Shown piece by piece: positions 18,865-25,952 of a DNA stretch of 64,000 nucleotides. Where the stretch lies: the NCBI GenBank assembly GCA_024637295.1, contig JAGXFL010000006.1, positions 124,001 to 188,000 of the forward strand, read 5' to 3'. Under the pieces are notes generated by a model. It did not search any database. It was not told the origin of the DNA and saw only the letters and a list, made by a program, of their open reading frames with translations. Source of the DNA: Sulfuricurvum sp. (GTDB lineage: Bacteria > Campylobacterota > Campylobacteria > Campylobacterales > Sulfurimonadaceae). The stretch's first letter is position 1. Each line of letters starts with the position of its first letter. The position numbers were made by a program, and so were the translations under genes.

Positions 18865-19380
18865 ATGGCAAAAGTAGGTATTTTTTTTGGTAGCAGCAGC
18901 GGTGTCACGCGCAGCGCAGCAGAACTTTTATCACAGCAACTGTCAGGGTCTGAATTGATCGATATGGAAGAAGATTATGACGGTATCGAGCAGTTTGAAG
19001 ACTTTGATGTATTGCTCATTGGTTCTTCAACATGGGGGCAGGGTGATCCACAAAGAGACTGGGTTGATCCACTTTATGATCTGGACAATGAACGTCCTGA
19101 TCTTAGTGGAAAAAAAGTGGCATTTTTTGGTGCCGGTGATCAAAAGACACATGGTGAGCATTTCTTAAGCGCACTAGGAAAGATGCATGATTTGTTTATT
19201 TCTCTGGGAGCAAATGCGTATGGATTTATTCCAGTCAGCGGATATGACTATAAATTCTCTCTGGCAGAAAAAGACGGAAAATTTTGCGGACTTGGGATTG
19301 ATGATGTGAATCAAGAAGAGTTGACTGAGGAACGAGTCGTTGGGTGGGCCACTCAACTTAAATCCGAAATGGGATTATAA
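18865..19380 (+). CDS. nifF: Flavodoxin (NifF-type)
   Basis: A 171-residue long-chain flavodoxin. The FMN phosphate loop is GIFFGSSSGVTRSAAELL (residues about 5-22), and isoalloxazine-stacking loops are STWGQGDPQRDW and GAGDQKTHGEHF. Its position between the DUF269 gene and nifW supports a role as electron donor to the nitrogenase Fe protein. It is a real candidate for low-potential delivery, alongside the four ferredoxins of this window. Spacing is 3 bp upstream and 11 bp downstream. Confidence 0.93.
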   Translation: MAKVGIFFGSSSGVTRSAAELLSQQLSGSELIDMEEDYDGIEQFEDFDVLLIGSSTWGQGDPQRDWVDPLYDLDNERPDLSGKKVAFFGAGDQKTHGEHFLSALGKMHDLFISLGANAYGFIPVSGYDYKFSLAEKDGKFCGLGIDDVNQEELTEERVVGWATQLKSEMGL

Positions 19381-19391
19381 AAGGAGACACA

Positions 19392-19766
19392 ATGGGAACG
19401 CTATCAGAGTTTAAAAAAATTACGGATACTGAAGATTTTTTCGACTTTTTTGATCTTGAATATGATGAACGTTTGGTGAACTCTAAGCGGTTTCACATCA
19501 TGAAAAAGTTCGGAGAGATGGTTGACCGTGCAATCGGTCATGATATGGGAGGAGATGAAAAACTCCTTGAATATTATAAATTCGCTTTGATCACTGTGTA
19601 TAAGAATTTTGAAAATGGCTACAGTCCATCTGCAGCAGATGTATGGGAGATGTTTGACAAACCAAGCGGTTGCGGTACATGTTCCACATCAACAAGCTGC
19701 AACGATGTAGAGGAGGTGAGTAATGGAGTCCATGCCTGCACAAGCACAGCCGCAATCTCTTTCTGA
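19392..19766 (+). CDS. nifW: Nitrogenase-stabilising protein NifW with Cys-rich tail
   Basis: A 124-residue NifW, which associates with MoFe protein and helps protect or mature it. The family blocks are LSEFKKITDTEDFFDFFDLEYDE (about residues 4-26), VNSKRFHIMKKFGEMV and YKFALITVYKNFENG. Beyond the usual ~105 residues the protein carries a tail with C-G-T-C, a further Cys and another near the end, absent from NifW proteins as I know them. This tail overlaps the start of nifZ by 44 bp. A ribosome site AAAAGGAGACACA precedes ATG 19392. Confidence 0.9.
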   Translation: MGTLSEFKKITDTEDFFDFFDLEYDERLVNSKRFHIMKKFGEMVDRAIGHDMGGDEKLLEYYKFALITVYKNFENGYSPSAADVWEMFDKPSGCGTCSTSTSCNDVEEVSNGVHACTSTAAISF

Positions 19767-20229
19767 TTACTTAGAACAAACTGCTGATACTGCACAAGCG
19801 GGTCTTGACGCATTTGAACATGATCCAGAAGCGATGCCGATCAATAATGAGGCGAGAAAAACGAATCTTTATAAGATGTCGACTAAAGATGAGATTCTTC
19901 CTTTATACCGCATCGGCGAGCGTGTGCGATTGACCAAAACAATACGAAACGATGGAACTTTCCCACATGCAAAAAACGGTGACGTACTGGTTGAAGCCGG
20001 AGCAGAAGGGTATGTACGAAAAATTGGTGATTTTTTACAGACGATTCGGATCTATGAAGTCAATTTTATTGAAGAAGGATTTATCTTTGGATGCAGAGAA
20101 GCTGAAATAGAGAGCGCACTTGAAGATGACGGTTATGATGAAGTTGCCGAAGAGTTACGATGGCTAAAAGAACATAGAGCTAAAAAAGCTGCTGAGAAAT
20201 TGGCGCAATCTCAAGAAGGGGAGGCGTAG
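19723..20229 (+). CDS. nifZ: Nitrogen fixation protein NifZ
   Basis: A 168-residue NifZ. The core domain (residues about 60-125) shows YRIGERVRLTKTIRNDGTFP, GAEGYVRKIGDFLQT and IRIYEVNFIEEGFIFGCREAE, matching the SH3-like NifZ domain used for maturation of the second P-cluster of MoFe protein. The N-terminal ~55 residues are an extra low-complexity segment. ATG 19723 follows GAGGAGGTGAGTA, so the overlap with nifW is genuine. It closes the nifN operon. Confidence 0.9.
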   Translation: MESMPAQAQPQSLSDYLEQTADTAQAGLDAFEHDPEAMPINNEARKTNLYKMSTKDEILPLYRIGERVRLTKTIRNDGTFPHAKNGDVLVEAGAEGYVRKIGDFLQTIRIYEVNFIEEGFIFGCREAEIESALEDDGYDEVAEELRWLKEHRAKKAAEKLAQSQEGEA

Positions 20230-20311
20230 ACCACTTTTTGAGATATGTGCAGACTTTGTTAATACAAATTTTATAAGCGTGTTAACAAAGAAAAATCAGG
20301 AGGAGGAAAAA

Positions 20312-20695
20312 ATGGTTAGCGTCATTTTTTGCGGATTCGGCGGAAGTCAGGATAAACGTGTATTTGCTAAAACAGGTGATGTATTATTAAGAGTTGCACA
20401 AAGCAATGGAATATTAATACCATCAGATTGTAAAGACGGGATGTGTGCTAGTTGTGCAGTTCGTGTAGAAGATATCGCTACGGACGAAGTACTTGCATCT
20501 ACAACTGAAGATTATTCATCAAAAGGACAAGCTGTTTATATGGATGATAAAGAGCTTGAAACATTGGTTAGTATGGGTGCTATCAGTAAGAAAGAAGCTG
20601 AAATAGCACAACAGTTCAACCGTCCTACACCTGTACGCCTTGCATGTCAATGTGCGATTAAAGATACCTCCATTTTGGTTAAACCATTTAACTAA
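20312..20695 (+). CDS. [2Fe-2S] ferredoxin, nif-associated
   Basis: A 127-residue plant/bacterial-type [2Fe-2S] ferredoxin. Cluster cysteines are in DCKDGMCASCAVRV (C-x5-C-x2-C) and the distant LACQC. The strongest ribosome site (AGGAGGA, 20301-20307) precedes ATG 20312, although the frame is open from 20279. It resembles the ferredoxins that accompany nif genes, including the FeSII/FdxD group. Whether it donates electrons or protects nitrogenase is not decided. The 82-bp gap before it contains TTTGTTAATACAAA, a perfect short palindrome, but no sigma-54 site that I can see. Confidence 0.9.
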   Translation: MVSVIFCGFGGSQDKRVFAKTGDVLLRVAQSNGILIPSDCKDGMCASCAVRVEDIATDEVLASTTEDYSSKGQAVYMDDKELETLVSMGAISKKEAEIAQQFNRPTPVRLACQCAIKDTSILVKPFN

Positions 20696-20717
20696 ATAGT
20701 TGCCTGCGGGCCAACCT

Positions 20718-20740
20718 CTAAACGAGGTATATTCGTTTAG
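20718..20740 (+). other. Intergenic hairpin between the two ferredoxin genes
   Basis: CTAAACGA-GGTATAT-TCGTTTAG: perfect 8-bp stem with a 7-nt loop, 22 bp after the first ferredoxin stop and 30 bp before the second start. There is no downstream T-run, so an mRNA-processing or stability element is more likely than a full terminator. Confidence 0.6.
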
Positions 20741-20770
20741 CATAACATCATAATCATTAAAGGAGTTGGG

Positions 20771-21061
20771 ATGACAACACGTGTAGAGATTATAAATGAC
20801 TTTTTGGCAATCAATGTAAAGCCTGGGAAAACGATACAAGATATCGTTGAAGCATCAGGTAGTGCATTGCCTTTTGGTTGCAGAGACGGGGAATGCGGTA
20901 CTTGTGTAGTAATGATCGAGTCAGGTATGGAGTTTATGAGTCCTATCAATGACAAAGAAAAAGCGGTACTCAAAACGGTTGCCGAAACAAGTGCTAAAGC
21001 ACGTCTAGCATGTCAAATGAAAGTCGTACAGCCTAACGGATTGGTCCGCATTAAATACTAA
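20771..21061 (+). CDS. [2Fe-2S] ferredoxin, nif-associated
   Basis: A 96-residue [2Fe-2S] ferredoxin and paralogue of the preceding gene. Ligands are in FGCRDGECGTCVVMI (C-x5-C-x2-C) and LACQMKV. It is shorter than its neighbour, lacking the insert after the third cysteine. An AAAGGAGTTGGG ribosome site precedes the ATG. It lies between a hairpin and a strong terminator, so it ends the ferredoxin transcript before rpoN. The duplication suggests two different partners or redox potentials. Confidence 0.9.
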   Translation: MTTRVEIINDFLAINVKPGKTIQDIVEASGSALPFGCRDGECGTCVVMIESGMEFMSPINDKEKAVLKTVAETSAKARLACQMKVVQPNGLVRIKY

Positions 21062-21068
21062 ATTACAG

Positions 21069-21108
21069 TCTCCCCTCATAATTATGAGGGGAGATTGCCT
21101 TCTTTTTA
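21069..21108 (+). terminator. Rho-independent-type terminator before rpoN
   Basis: TCTCCCCTCATAA-TTATGAGGGGAGA: a perfect self-complementary arm pair of 13 bp (21069-21094), followed by TTGCCTTCTTTTTAAT. The T-rich tail makes it a convincing terminator for the ferredoxin transcript and isolates rpoN. Confidence 0.85.
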
Positions 21109-21145
21109 ATCATCTCATAGTCAAAAAGCCGTCTATACTTTTATC

Positions 21146-21161
21146 TAGAACAATATATGCA
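21146..21161 (+). promoter_or_regulatory. Sigma-54-like promoter of rpoN
   Basis: TAGAAC-AATAT-ATGCA, with -24/-12 spacing, 39 bp before the rpoN start. It shares the form NNGAA(C/T)-N5-(T/A)TGCA with other sites in this window. If functional, rpoN is under autocontrol. Confidence 0.65.
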
Positions 21162-21199
21162 GTCACTTTGATATATTTACAGATTTTAGGTGGTTTACG

Positions 21200-22465
21200 A
21201 TGCACACAACACTTTCTTTTAAACAAAAACAACTCCCTAGATTGTCGATGCAGACATGGTTGCCACTATTGCAATGTTCACTTAGTGATTTGGAAAAACA
21301 TCTTCAGGTCATTACCAATGAAAACCCCTGTTTGGAAGTAAAATCGGGCTTTGAAGAGTCCAACGCACAAGCGGGAGGAGCATCTGCGTATGGAGCATTT
21401 CAAAATTATGTATCCAATGCTTCAAGCGATCAGATCGAATGGCTTAGTATCGCAGGAACCTCTTTATATGAAAAACTAGACGAGCAGATCGTAGCCCCTT
21501 TGTTTCCAACTCCTATATCTCAAAAAATAGCGAAGCAAATCATTTTTTATATTAATGACGAAGGTTATTTTGATGGAGATGTCAAAGACATAGCCGGGCA
21601 ATGCGATACAGATGTGCATACAGTAGAGAGAGTACGTCAACGTTTTGCACACTTGGAACCATCAGGAGTCGGCGCCGTCGATTACAAAGAATCTTTTTTG
21701 TTTCAACTTAGTGATTATGATTTGGATGATGAATTGAGTATTTTATTATCGGCGATGATATTGCAGTTTGATAAGATGGAAAAGTTTATCAAAAATCCAC
21801 GTTTTACCGATGCAAAACATGTCTTACAACAGCTTAAAAATCCTCCTGCATTGGAGTACATGGAGCCTGAGATACAGATCATCCCTGATTTGTTTGTCGA
21901 GTTTTCTGCTGATCAGCTTAACATTCGTATCAATCATGCGTTTTATCCTGATTTACAGGTGAATGTCATCGATAAATATGACAATTTTGCGAAACAAAAA
22001 TTTAAAGAAGCCAGAGAACTGGTCAAACTGTTGGATCTGCGAAAAGCTACCTTGTATAACGTTGCGCTTGTTTTATTGGAAAAACAGTACAGCTTTTTTA
22101 TGGGAGGAGATCTCAAGCCGCTTAGATTACAAGACGTTGCGGATGAACTTGGCTTTAATGAGTCGACAATATCGCGTGCGATCTCTGATAAATACATACA
22201 AACAGAAAAAGGGCTCTATGCGTTCAAAGATTTCTTTTCGAACTCCATTGGTGAAGTATCGACATCGGAGATCAAGCATTATCTCAAGCGTTTGGTTCTA
22301 AGTGAGAACAAAGATGATCCGTTTAGCGATAAATTATTGCATGAGATGATCGAGGAAAAGTTCGGAGAAAAGATGGTACGACGTGTTATCGCAAAATATC
22401 GTCAGGAACTCGATATTCCCTCGTATAAAGAGAGAGCATTTTTGTATAAGCTGGAACTGTTGTAA
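21200..22465 (+). CDS. rpoN: RNA polymerase sigma-54 factor, nif-island copy
   Basis: A 421-residue sigma-54. Region I at the N-terminus has SFKQKQLPRLSMQTWLPLLQ and LEKHLQVITNENPCLE. The core-binding domain has the ASGVGA-like SGVGAVDYKESF. The HTH segment reads LRLQDVADELGFNESTISRA then SDKYIQTEKGLYAFKDFFS. The RpoN box near the C-terminus reads VRRVIAKYRQEL where most proteins have ARRTVAKYRE, so it differs at A1, T4 and V5 but keeps RR and KYR. It sits inside the nif block with its own sigma-54-like promoter. It may be a second, nif-dedicated sigma-54, but the rest of the genome would be needed to say. Confidence 0.94.
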   Translation: MHTTLSFKQKQLPRLSMQTWLPLLQCSLSDLEKHLQVITNENPCLEVKSGFEESNAQAGGASAYGAFQNYVSNASSDQIEWLSIAGTSLYEKLDEQIVAPLFPTPISQKIAKQIIFYINDEGYFDGDVKDIAGQCDTDVHTVERVRQRFAHLEPSGVGAVDYKESFLFQLSDYDLDDELSILLSAMILQFDKMEKFIKNPRFTDAKHVLQQLKNPPALEYMEPEIQIIPDLFVEFSADQLNIRINHAFYPDLQVNVIDKYDNFAKQKFKEARELVKLLDLRKATLYNVALVLLEKQYSFFMGGDLKPLRLQDVADELGFNESTISRAISDKYIQTEKGLYAFKDFFSNSIGEVSTSEIKHYLKRLVLSENKDDPFSDKLLHEMIEEKFGEKMVRRVIAKYRQELDIPSYKERAFLYKLELL

Positions 22466-22582
22466 AGCTGTTAATTTTTCTTTTTATTGTTTTAGTATGT
22501 TATAAATTATAATTTTATGTTTAATATTGAAGCAAGGTAATCTGCTATACAATGATTCAATGTCAAATAAAAAGGATTGAAA

Positions 22583-22726
22583 ATGGGTAGCAAAGTTAAA
22601 AAGATCGTCAAAAAACAAGTCAAGAATCTTCTCAAAAAAGAGTTGAAGCAAGAGATCAAAAAGCAGATCAAAAACTATAAAAGAAAAGAGAAGATCGAGC
22701 ACGGAGAAAGGGTATCGGCTGAATAA
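22583..22726 (+). CDS. Small lysine-rich protein (47 residues)
   Basis: ATG 22583 to TAA 22724-22726, behind an AAAGGA ribosome site. The 47-residue product is very basic: about 20 lysines or arginines in a VKKIVKKQVKNLLKKELKQ-type amphipathic helix. It has a regular spacing of hydrophobic residues and no cysteine. It could be a nucleic-acid-binding or stress peptide, but I do not recognise the family. It is isolated between rpoN and the SpoIIAA-like gene. Confidence 0.5.
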   Translation: MGSKVKKIVKKQVKNLLKKELKQEIKKQIKNYKRKEKIEHGERVSAE

Positions 22727-22764
22727 GTCATCTGTGATATTTCCATAAGTGAATTATGAAAATA

Positions 22765-23139
22765 TCACTTCTCTAACCATATCATGGCATCTTCTTTTGA
22801 TTCAAAATAGTGCGTATCAGCATGCATAAACCAATTTGCCATTTTGATACCGATCTCTTCCCACTTCTTATTTCCGATAACAGCTATTTTTGAAAACTCA
22901 TTATTAAATTTAACGCCAAATTTGAAATCATCCCAAAGAGCCCTGAGTTCATATCCTTCGAAATCTACTATATCTATGAGTGCTTTTATTTGTGGTTGTT
23001 TTACTCCCTCAATAGCACGTTCAAGCGTAGGAAAGAGTAATTCATAATCACTGTGTTTTAATTTTCCGACAATCTTCATTGTCATAATAATATCATCGGC
23101 ATCTCGGTTTACAGTAATAGCAATGGCATGTTCATTCAT
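22765..23139 (-). CDS. SpoIIAA-like (STAS-fold) protein
   Basis: A 124-residue protein of the SpoIIAA-like/DUF3478 family. Blocks are MKIVGKLKHSDYELLFPTLE, KALIDIVDFEGYELRALWDD, FSKIAVIGNKKWEEIGIKMANWF and FESKEDAMIWL, all typical of the family. Members are small soluble proteins binding lipids or acting in stress; the cellular role is not established. It lies on the minus strand with a TATAAT-like -10 upstream (near 23150) and is unrelated in orientation to rpoN. Confidence 0.85.
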   Translation of the reverse strand: MNEHAIAITVNRDADDIIMTMKIVGKLKHSDYELLFPTLERAIEGVKQPQIKALIDIVDFEGYELRALWDDFKFGVKFNNEFSKIAVIGNKKWEEIGIKMANWFMHADTHYFESKEDAMIWLEK

Positions 23140-23209
23140 AATTTATTCCTATTATATTAAGAATTCTTATGTGTTAATTGTAGCAGAATATTATAGGGGA
23201 ATGTAAATA

Positions 23210-23232
23210 TTTTCCGTAAAGATTACGGAAAA
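23210..23232 (-). terminator. Terminator downstream of the PII-like gene
   Basis: TTTCCGTAA-AGA-TTACGGAAA, a 9-bp stem extended by one T-A pair, immediately beyond the minus-strand stop of the PII-like gene. On the minus strand it is followed by ATATTTACATT, a weak T-rich tail. Confidence 0.65.
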
Positions 23233-23238
23233 GAGGTG

Positions 23239-23634
23239 TTAACTTGATGGTGTATCGACAGCTGTGAAGAAAGTATTGGTTTTAGCAGTCGTGCGTGGAG
23301 CGGGTTGTGCGAGTGCAGATTCATCTTTTTCACCGGTACGGATACGTTCTACTTCTAATACTGGTGTGACCCACATCTTTCCAGCACCGTGACCCAAATC
23401 CTGAGTATGTGCACGGATGGCTTCCATTGCTGTTTGTTTTATCTTATCGTTAGATACAACGATGAGCAGCATTACTTTTGGAAACAAGTCAGGTGCATTG
23501 TTTTTCTCTGCAATCCCTAGTGATCCTTTTCCAATCACATCCATGACGGTGACCCCTTCGATTTCATTATCAAAAAGTTCACGTAATACATCATTGAGGC
23601 AGTGTCTATTGAATACAGCAGTTATTTGTAACAT
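23239..23634 (-). CDS. PII-like nitrogen regulator with atypical T-loop
   Basis: A 131-residue protein of the GlnB/PII superfamily. Recognisable parts are the first strand (QITAVFNRHCLNDVLREL), a T-loop stretch GKGSLGIAEKNNAPDLFPKV, and a B-loop-like LGHGAGKMWVTPVLEVERIRTGE. The T-loop is shortened and lacks Tyr51, the uridylylation site of classical PII. A 20-residue proline/threonine tail is appended. It therefore probably senses nucleotides or nitrogen status without GlnD modification. It sits between rpoN and nifU on the opposite strand, and its target is unknown. Confidence 0.85.
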   Translation of the reverse strand: MLQITAVFNRHCLNDVLRELFDNEIEGVTVMDVIGKGSLGIAEKNNAPDLFPKVMLLIVVSNDKIKQTAMEAIRAHTQDLGHGAGKMWVTPVLEVERIRTGEKDESALAQPAPRTTAKTNTFFTAVDTPSS

Positions 23635-23771
23635 GGTAGATCCTTTTTTGTATTACGTCATTATATTTGAATATAATCACAAGATATTCACGCTATTGCT
23701 TATTAAATAGGCAATGATAATCCATGTACTCATAAACGTAACATAGAGACTCCTGCATAATTTGTTCTTGA

Positions 23772-23785
23772 TGTAATACATTACA
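23772..23785. repeat. Palindrome upstream of nifU
   Basis: TGTAAT-AC-ATTACA, a perfect 14-bp inverted repeat, 19 bp before the -24 element. It is close to, but not, the NifA site TGT-N10-ACA (here N8). It overlaps a 13-bp sequence, ATTACAAAAATGT, found again at 29516-29528. A regulator-binding role is a hypothesis. Confidence 0.4.
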
Positions 23786-23803
23786 AAAATGTCGTATTTA
23801 ATT

Positions 23804-23819
23804 GAGAACATCTATTGCA
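23804..23819 (+). promoter_or_regulatory. Sigma-54-like promoter of nifU operon
   Basis: GAGAAC-ATCTA-TTGCA, with the correct -24/-12 spacing, 35 bp before the nifU ATG. It would drive nifU, the aldo/keto reductase, the flavoprotein and nifT, which overlap or nearly abut. Confidence 0.65.
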
Positions 23820-23853
23820 ATGTCGGTTTTATAATCGATCCAAGGAGCAAACA

Positions 23854-24831
23854 ATGGCACGTGATACATTAATCGGTGGGGCATTATGGGAAGAGTACTC
23901 TAATGAGGTACAAAGACGGATGAATGATCCTATCAATATGGGAGAGATCACTCAAGAAGAGGCTGACTCAGCACAAAAGCAATTGGTCATCGCCGATTTT
24001 GGCGCTGAGAGCTGTGGTGATGCGGTACGTTTGTATTGGATGATCGATCCTAAAAATGATGTCATCATCAAAAGTCGATTCAAAAGTTTTGGTTGCGGAA
24101 CAGCGATTGCGAGTTCAGACATGATGGCGGAACTGTGTATGGATAAAACAGTTGATGAAGCATTGAAGATCACTAACATCGATGTTGAAAAAGCATTGCG
24201 TGATGATGAAGATATCCCCGCAGTACCTGGTCAAAAAATGCACTGTTCTGTAATGGCGTATGATGTCATCAAAAAAGCGGCATCGATCTATAAAGGGGTC
24301 GATATGTCAGAGTTTGAGACAGAGTTTATTGTCTGTGAATGTGCTCGCGTCAGTCTCGATACACTCAAAGAAGTGATCAAACTTAATAAACTCGAATCGA
24401 TTGAACAAATCACTGACTATACGAAAGCTGGCGGTTTTTGTAAATCGTGTATCAAGCCGGGCGGTCATGAGAAAAAAGATGTCTATTTAGTAGATATGCT
24501 CGCTGAGATCCAAGGTGTACTTGAAAAAGAAGCGATCAGTAAAAAGATCAAAGAAGCAAAAGGAGACGGTAACTTCAATGCGATGAGTCTGGTACAAAAA
24601 CTTCGCAGTATTGAATCGATCCTAGAAGAGTACATCCGTCCGACACTCAAAGCGGACAATGGAGATGTGGAGGTGATCGATCTCAAAGAAGTAGAGGACG
24701 GTTATGAGCTGTATATCCAGTATAAGGGTGAATGTATGAGCTGTTCTATGAATACTACGACGACACTTGCCGGTATGCAGGACATGCTTAATTTCAAACT
24801 CAAAACGAATTTGCGAGTGATGGTCGTCTAA
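23854..24831 (+). CDS. nifU: NifU Fe-S cluster scaffold
   Basis: A 325-residue three-domain NifU. The N-terminal IscU-like domain has scaffold cysteines in AESCGDAVRLYW, FGCGTAIASSD and KMHCSVMAYD. The middle BFD-like [2Fe-2S] domain has CECARVSLDTL and GGFCKSCIKPGG. The C-terminal Nfu domain has GECMSCSM. It assembles clusters for NifH, NifDK and NifB from sulfur delivered by NifS, whose gene is 36 kb away in this window (60546-61730). The frame is open from 23815, but ATG 23854 follows CCAAGGAGCAAACA. Confidence 0.96.
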   Translation: MARDTLIGGALWEEYSNEVQRRMNDPINMGEITQEEADSAQKQLVIADFGAESCGDAVRLYWMIDPKNDVIIKSRFKSFGCGTAIASSDMMAELCMDKTVDEALKITNIDVEKALRDDEDIPAVPGQKMHCSVMAYDVIKKAASIYKGVDMSEFETEFIVCECARVSLDTLKEVIKLNKLESIEQITDYTKAGGFCKSCIKPGGHEKKDVYLVDMLAEIQGVLEKEAISKKIKEAKGDGNFNAMSLVQKLRSIESILEEYIRPTLKADNGDVEVIDLKEVEDGYELYIQYKGECMSCSMNTTTTLAGMQDMLNFKLKTNLRVMVV

Positions 24832-25952
24832 TGTCACACGCAACCAAAGAGGGGACATTTGGATATCTCAAAAAATTTGGATCGTATTCCAAAGATTTTT
24901 ACCGTTTTAACGGAGAGCTGTTCTTCCCTTCATTGGGTATTGGTACCTATAAACCAGAGCCTTATAAAGAAGATAACTACATCATCAACTTTGGCGAAGC
25001 GATCAAGTCGGCACTGCGTAACGGTATTAATTTCATCGATACGGCTATCAATTATAGATATCAGATGAGTGAGCGTGAAATTGGTGAAGCATTAGCCCAG
25101 ATGATAGAAGAGGGTGAGATAAAGCGCAATGAGATCATTATCACATCCAAAGCCGGTTTTATTCCATTAGACTTTCCATTTCCTGATAATCCATATGGAT
25201 GGATCAAAGAAAACATCATAGAAACCGGACTCGCTACTGCGGATGAAATAGTGATCGATCAGCATTGTATGTCGCCTGATTATCTGCGTTGGAGCTGCGA
25301 GCAGTCATTAAATAATTTGGGTCTGGATACTATTGATGTCTTTTTTTTGCATAATCCCGAAACACAGCTTGGTTATGTAGATAATGAGACTTTATACAGC
25401 AGAATAGAAGTAGCATTTAAAGTGTTTGAACAACTGCGCACGGAAGGTAAAATTGTTTCATACGGGATCGCTTCATGGAACGGTTTTTTGTATGAAGAAG
25501 ATCATGCAGAGTATCTTTCTCTTAGTAAAGTAGTAGAGATGGCACGCAGTGCCGGAGGTGATGACCATGGATTTAAATATCTACAAAGTCCGTTTAACTT
25601 GGCTAAACATCATGCGTATAGTTACAATAATCAGTGTTGTGATGATGGATTGTATTATCCGTTGATGCATGCATGTGCGCGTTATGACATCAACTTTTTG
25701 GGTTCATCTCCATTATTGCAAAAGAACCTGTTTAAACGTCCATTTTCGTCAAAGATTGGTGAGTTAATGCAAACGGATAAACTCTCCGATGTTGCCAGTG
25801 CATTACAGTTTGCACGATCGGCAGGGGCAATTTGTTCCATATTTGGAGCGGTAAACCCTGCTCATGTTGTGGATAATGCAATATTGGGGTATGTACCATG
25901 TGCTTCGACAGGTGCGATTAATACTCTTATGAATGAAACCAATGCTGTATGA
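24831..25952 (+). CDS. Aldo/keto reductase-like protein in nif operon
   Basis: A 373-residue aldo/keto reductase-superfamily protein. Visible TIM-barrel markers are LGIGTYKPE near the start, NGINFIDTAINYR with the catalytic Asp/Tyr region, IIITSKAGFI, LGLDTIDVFFLHNPE and SYGIASWNGF, with an NADPH-type region further on. The substrate is unknown. It overlaps nifU by one base (TAATG) and the following flavoprotein by 20 bp. Position between nifU and nifT strongly implies nif-linked expression. No established nif pathway uses such an enzyme as far as I know. Confidence 0.8.
   Translation: MSHATKEGTFGYLKKFGSYSKDFYRFNGELFFPSLGIGTYKPEPYKEDNYIINFGEAIKSALRNGINFIDTAINYRYQMSEREIGEALAQMIEEGEIKRNEIIITSKAGFIPLDFPFPDNPYGWIKENIIETGLATADEIVIDQHCMSPDYLRWSCEQSLNNLGLDTIDVFFLHNPETQLGYVDNETLYSRIEVAFKVFEQLRTEGKIVSYGIASWNGFLYEEDHAEYLSLSKVVEMARSAGGDDHGFKYLQSPFNLAKHHAYSYNNQCCDDGLYYPLMHACARYDINFLGSSPLLQKNLFKRPFSSKIGELMQTDKLSDVASALQFARSAGAICSIFGAVNPAHVVDNAILGYVPCASTGAINTLMNETNAV

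Noticed and set aside
20230-20311. A sigma-54-like promoter before the first [2Fe-2S] ferredoxin
   Set aside because: GTGCA is present but the -24 block (TTTTGA) does not match. Only the TTTGTTAATACAAA palindrome stands out.
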